Under the pieces are notes generated by a model that was not told where the DNA came from, made no database searches, and saw only the letters and a program-made list of their open reading frames with translations. Below are positions 13,812 to 16,145 of a DNA stretch of 16,145 nt, one piece after another. Each line of letters opens with the position of its first letter. The stretch's first letter is position 1. Source of the stretch: Bacteroidales bacterium UBA1256. Its GTDB lineage: Bacteria > Bacteroidota > Bacteroidia > Bacteroidales > Paludibacteraceae. The DNA lies in contig DBVU01000037.1 of the NCBI GenBank assembly GCA_002308195.1, positions 464 through 16,608 on the forward strand. Direction: 5' to 3'. Position numbers and translations under genes: made by a program.

Positions 13812-14438
13812 ATGACGTACGAATATCTATTAGCTGGCTTGCCGGAACTGAAACCCGGATCAGATTCTCCTATATCGTTGGAGAAGCTGCTTGAGTTGTT
13901 GGACGAGCAATTGACGGCTAATGACAAACAACTTCTGGCCTTGCTGCAAGAACATTGCGAGGACAATGAGCAGGCGGCAGAACTGTACGAACGTGGCTTG
14001 CAGAGCAAGAATAAGTTCGTTCGTGATTGGTTTGCGTTCAATCAGGACATGAACAATATCCTCGTTGCGTCTATTTGCCGTAAGCACGATTTTGATGTAA
14101 AGAAGCAGATAGTAGGCGAAAGCGAAGTAGCAGAGACTCTCCGCACCCATGCATCTCAGAAGGATTTTGGCTTGAACGAAGTGATGGGCGACTACCAAGC
14201 GTTTTTGGCATTGGCTCAAATAGATGACCTGTTGACACGCGAGAAATCAATGGACGCGCTGCGTTTTGAGTGGCTCAACGACAGGACTCAGTTCGATTTC
14301 TTTTCGACAGAGCAAGTATTGTCGTACTATCTGCAGGCAGAAATGCTGCACCGCTGGTCGATTCTGACCATCGAAGAAGGCGAAAGAGTATTCCGCGAGT
14401 TGGTCGCAGATATGAAAAAAGGAATAAAATTAGACTAA
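13812..14438 (+). CDS. DUF2764 family protein in the V-type ATPase operon
   Basis: A 208-residue soluble, almost entirely helical protein without signal peptide or membrane segment. The conserved-looking stretch is KNKFVRDWFAFNQDMNNIL (66-84), with a second helical block rich in aromatic residues at about 150-184. It lies 1 nt after subunit E and 4 nt before subunit A. From memory, this DUF2764 gene occupies the same slot in V-ATPase operons of Bacteroidota and some other bacteria that lack an obvious subunit C there. An all-helical protein of this kind, in this place, could be the counterpart of subunit C/d, which links the central shaft to the membrane ring; this is inference. I see no motif that shows an enzymatic role. 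Confidence 0.8.
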   Translation: MTYEYLLAGLPELKPGSDSPISLEKLLELLDEQLTANDKQLLALLQEHCEDNEQAAELYERGLQSKNKFVRDWFAFNQDMNNILVASICRKHDFDVKKQIVGESEVAETLRTHASQKDFGLNEVMGDYQAFLALAQIDDLLTREKSMDALRFEWLNDRTQFDFFSTEQVLSYYLQAEMLHRWSILTIEEGERVFRELVADMKKGIKLD

Positions 14439-14442
14439 ATAT

Positions 14443-16145
14443 ATGACACAAGGAAAAGTAAAAGGTATTATCGCTAACCTGGTTACCGTAGCCGTTGATG
14501 GTCCGGTGGCACAGAATGAGATTTGCTATATCTCGATTGGCGAGACCAAATTGATGGCGGAGGTCATCAAAGTGATTGGCGAAAACGTCTATGCACAGGT
14601 GTTTGAGTCGACGCGTGGCTTGAAAGTAGGCAACGCGGTTGAGTTCACCGGTCATATGCTGGAAGTGACGCTTGGTCCCGGTTTGCTGAGTCGTAACTAC
14701 GATGGATTGCAGAATGACCTGGACAAGTTGACAGGCGTTTTCCTGAAACGTGGTGAGTATAACTTCCCGTTGGATCAGGAGAAGAAGTGGGAATTCAAAC
14801 CTCTGGCTAAAGTGGGCGATAAGGTGGAAGCCGCATCTTGGCTGGGCGAAGTGGATGAGAATCATCAGCCGCACAAGATTATGGTTCCGTTCGTTTTTGA
14901 AGGCACCTATACCGTCAAATCGATTGTCAAGGCCGGTCAATACACCATCAATGAGGTGGTAGCTGTGCTGACAGATGCAGAGGGCAATGACCGTGAAGTG
15001 ACGATGGTACAGAAATGGCCGGTGAAGAAAGCCATCTTGGCTTATCGCGAGAAACCACGTCCATTCAAATTGTTGGAAACAGGTGTGCGTACGATAGATA
15101 CGGCCAATCCGCTATGCGAAGGTGGTACGGGCTTTATTCCAGGACCATTCGGAACAGGAAAGACCGTGCTTCAACATGCTATTTCGAAGCAGGCAGAGGC
15201 AGATATCGTGATTATTGCAGCTTGTGGCGAGCGTGCTAACGAGGTAGTGGAAACCTTTACCGAGTTCCCGGAACTGGATGATCCGCATACAGGTCGCAAA
15301 CTGATGGAGCGTACCATCATTATTGCCAATACATCCAACATGCCTGTTGCCAGCCGTGAGGCTTCGGTTTACACATCTATGACCATCGCAGAGTATTATC
15401 GCTCGATGGGATTGCGTGTGTTGCTGATGGCCGACTCTACGAGTCGTTGGGCTCAGGCTCTTCGTGAGATGTCCAACCGTTTGGAAGAATTGCCAGGTCA
15501 GGATGCCTTCCCAATGGACCTGTCGGCTATTATCGGTGCGTTCTATGCCCGTGCAGGTTATGTGTATCTGAACAATGGAGCAACTGGTTCTGTTACTTTC
15601 CTTGGTACGGTATCGCCTGCCGGTGGTAACCTGAAGGAACCTGTGACAGAAGGAACCAAGAAAGTGGCACGTTGTTTCTATGCGTTGGAGCAGGCTCGTG
15701 CAGACCGTAAACGTTACCCGGCTGTCAATCCGATTGATTCGTACTCGAAGTATGTGGATTATCCCGAGTTTGAGGAATATATCTCGCAACTGATTGATAA
15801 AGAGTGGCTTCCGATGGTTAACGATATGAAGACCTATCTGCAACGTGGTAAGGAAATTCAAGAACAAATCAATATTCTTGGTGATGATGGCGTACCAGTT
15901 GATTATCACGAGGAGTTCTGGAAATCAGAGGTTATCGACTTCGTTATTCTTCAGCAAGATGCGTTCGACAAGATTGACGCCGTATGTCCGTTGGAACGTC
16001 AGCAATACATGCTTCGCCTGGTAATGGATATTTGCCGTCATGATTACGATTTCGATAATTTCCTTGATGTAATCGACTACTTCAAACTAGTCATCAACTA
16101 TTGCAAGCAGATGAACTATTGTGAGTTCCACTCGCCTGAGTTCGA
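14443..16145 (+). CDS. atpA: V-type ATP synthase catalytic subunit A, 3' end cut by the window
   Basis: The frame opens at ATG 14443 and runs off the window after 567 residues; the family is about 585 long, so only a short tail is missing. This is the nucleotide-hydrolysing or ATP-synthesising subunit of the A3B3 head. Visible landmarks: N-terminal barrel, the bulge domain characteristic of A subunits (about 110-190, including HKIMVPFVFEGTYTV), P-loop GPFGTGKT (234-241), catalytic Glu263 in CGERANEVVE, LLMADSTSRWAQALREMSNR (327-346), ELPGQDAFP (349-357) and SPAGGNLKEPVTE (391-403). The bulge domain excludes F-type beta and V-type B subunits. It is third in the operon, after E and DUF2764. Na+ or H+ specificity cannot be judged from this subunit. 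Confidence 0.97.
   Translation, partial: MTQGKVKGIIANLVTVAVDGPVAQNEICYISIGETKLMAEVIKVIGENVYAQVFESTRGLKVGNAVEFTGHMLEVTLGPGLLSRNYDGLQNDLDKLTGVFLKRGEYNFPLDQEKKWEFKPLAKVGDKVEAASWLGEVDENHQPHKIMVPFVFEGTYTVKSIVKAGQYTINEVVAVLTDAEGNDREVTMVQKWPVKKAILAYREKPRPFKLLETGVRTIDTANPLCEGGTGFIPGPFGTGKTVLQHAISKQAEADIVIIAACGERANEVVETFTEFPELDDPHTGRKLMERTIIIANTSNMPVASREASVYTSMTIAEYYRSMGLRVLLMADSTSRWAQALREMSNRLEELPGQDAFPMDLSAIIGAFYARAGYVYLNNGATGSVTFLGTVSPAGGNLKEPVTEGTKKVARCFYALEQARADRKRYPAVNPIDSYSKYVDYPEFEEYISQLIDKEWLPMVNDMKTYLQRGKEIQEQINILGDDGVPVDYHEEFWKSEVIDFVILQQDAFDKIDAVCPLERQQYMLRLVMDICRHDYDFDNFLDVIDYFKLVINYCKQMNYCEFHSPEF

Noticed and set aside
13792..14041. Minus-strand frames across the V-ATPase E/DUF2764 boundary
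   Set aside because: The composition follows the opposite coding strand, and the tight 1-nt spacing of the two + strand genes leaves no room for a separate signal.

Overview
The window looks like chromosomal DNA from a member of the Bacteroidota, most likely order Bacteroidales. Four things point there. The two recognisable promoters have the Bacteroidota form: a TTTG-like -33 box, 20 bp, then TAnnTTTG. Purine-rich Shine-Dalgarno sequences are largely absent before the starts. The lineage-typical families DUF3109 and DUF2764 are present, and so is a V-type ATPase operon. Signal peptides end in the usual ...A|Q. Every gene lies on the + strand. I see no tRNA, rRNA, CRISPR array, insertion sequence or phage gene.

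Layout. 1-1193: the tail of a UDP-glucuronate-epimerase-like sugar epimerase, then miaA (tRNA isopentenylation). 1194-1368: a 175-bp gap with overlapping inverted repeats directly upstream of the gyrA promoter. 1369-12969: nine genes with gaps of 24 nt or less and several overlaps, most simply one long operon: gyrA, a secreted TPR protein, ruvX, def, mntP, a Cys-rich DUF3109 protein, cinA, a very unusual 951-residue fusion, and a secreted metallophosphoesterase. 12970-13225: an array of five 11-bp tandem repeats, a strong intrinsic terminator, and a near-consensus promoter. 13226 to the end: the start of a V-type ATPase operon (subunit E, DUF2764 protein, subunit A, cut by the window edge).

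The most interesting item is the fusion at 8528-11383. A complete AspT/YidE-type inner-membrane transporter, with its cytosolic TrkA_C (RCK_C) domains, continues in frame into a PD40 beta-propeller and an OmpA-type peptidoglycan-binding domain. If the C-terminus faces the periplasm, as was mapped for AspT, this would be a cell-wall-tethered transporter with sensor-like modules on both sides of the membrane. The next gene is an exported calcineurin-like phosphoesterase.

Three inverted-repeat structures are hidden inside coding sequence. They are a 22-bp perfect palindrome in gyrA, a 20-bp perfect palindrome in the transporter part of the fusion, and a 17-bp-stem hairpin near the start of ruvX.

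How the genes may work together: most of the long operon is housekeeping. It covers DNA topology (gyrA), rRNA maturation or Holliday-junction-resolvase-like functions (ruvX), N-terminal deformylation (def), Mn export (mntP) and NAD-salvage or nucleotide repair (cinA). Envelope genes sit at its far end. Family assignments rest on motifs read by eye; no database search was possible.
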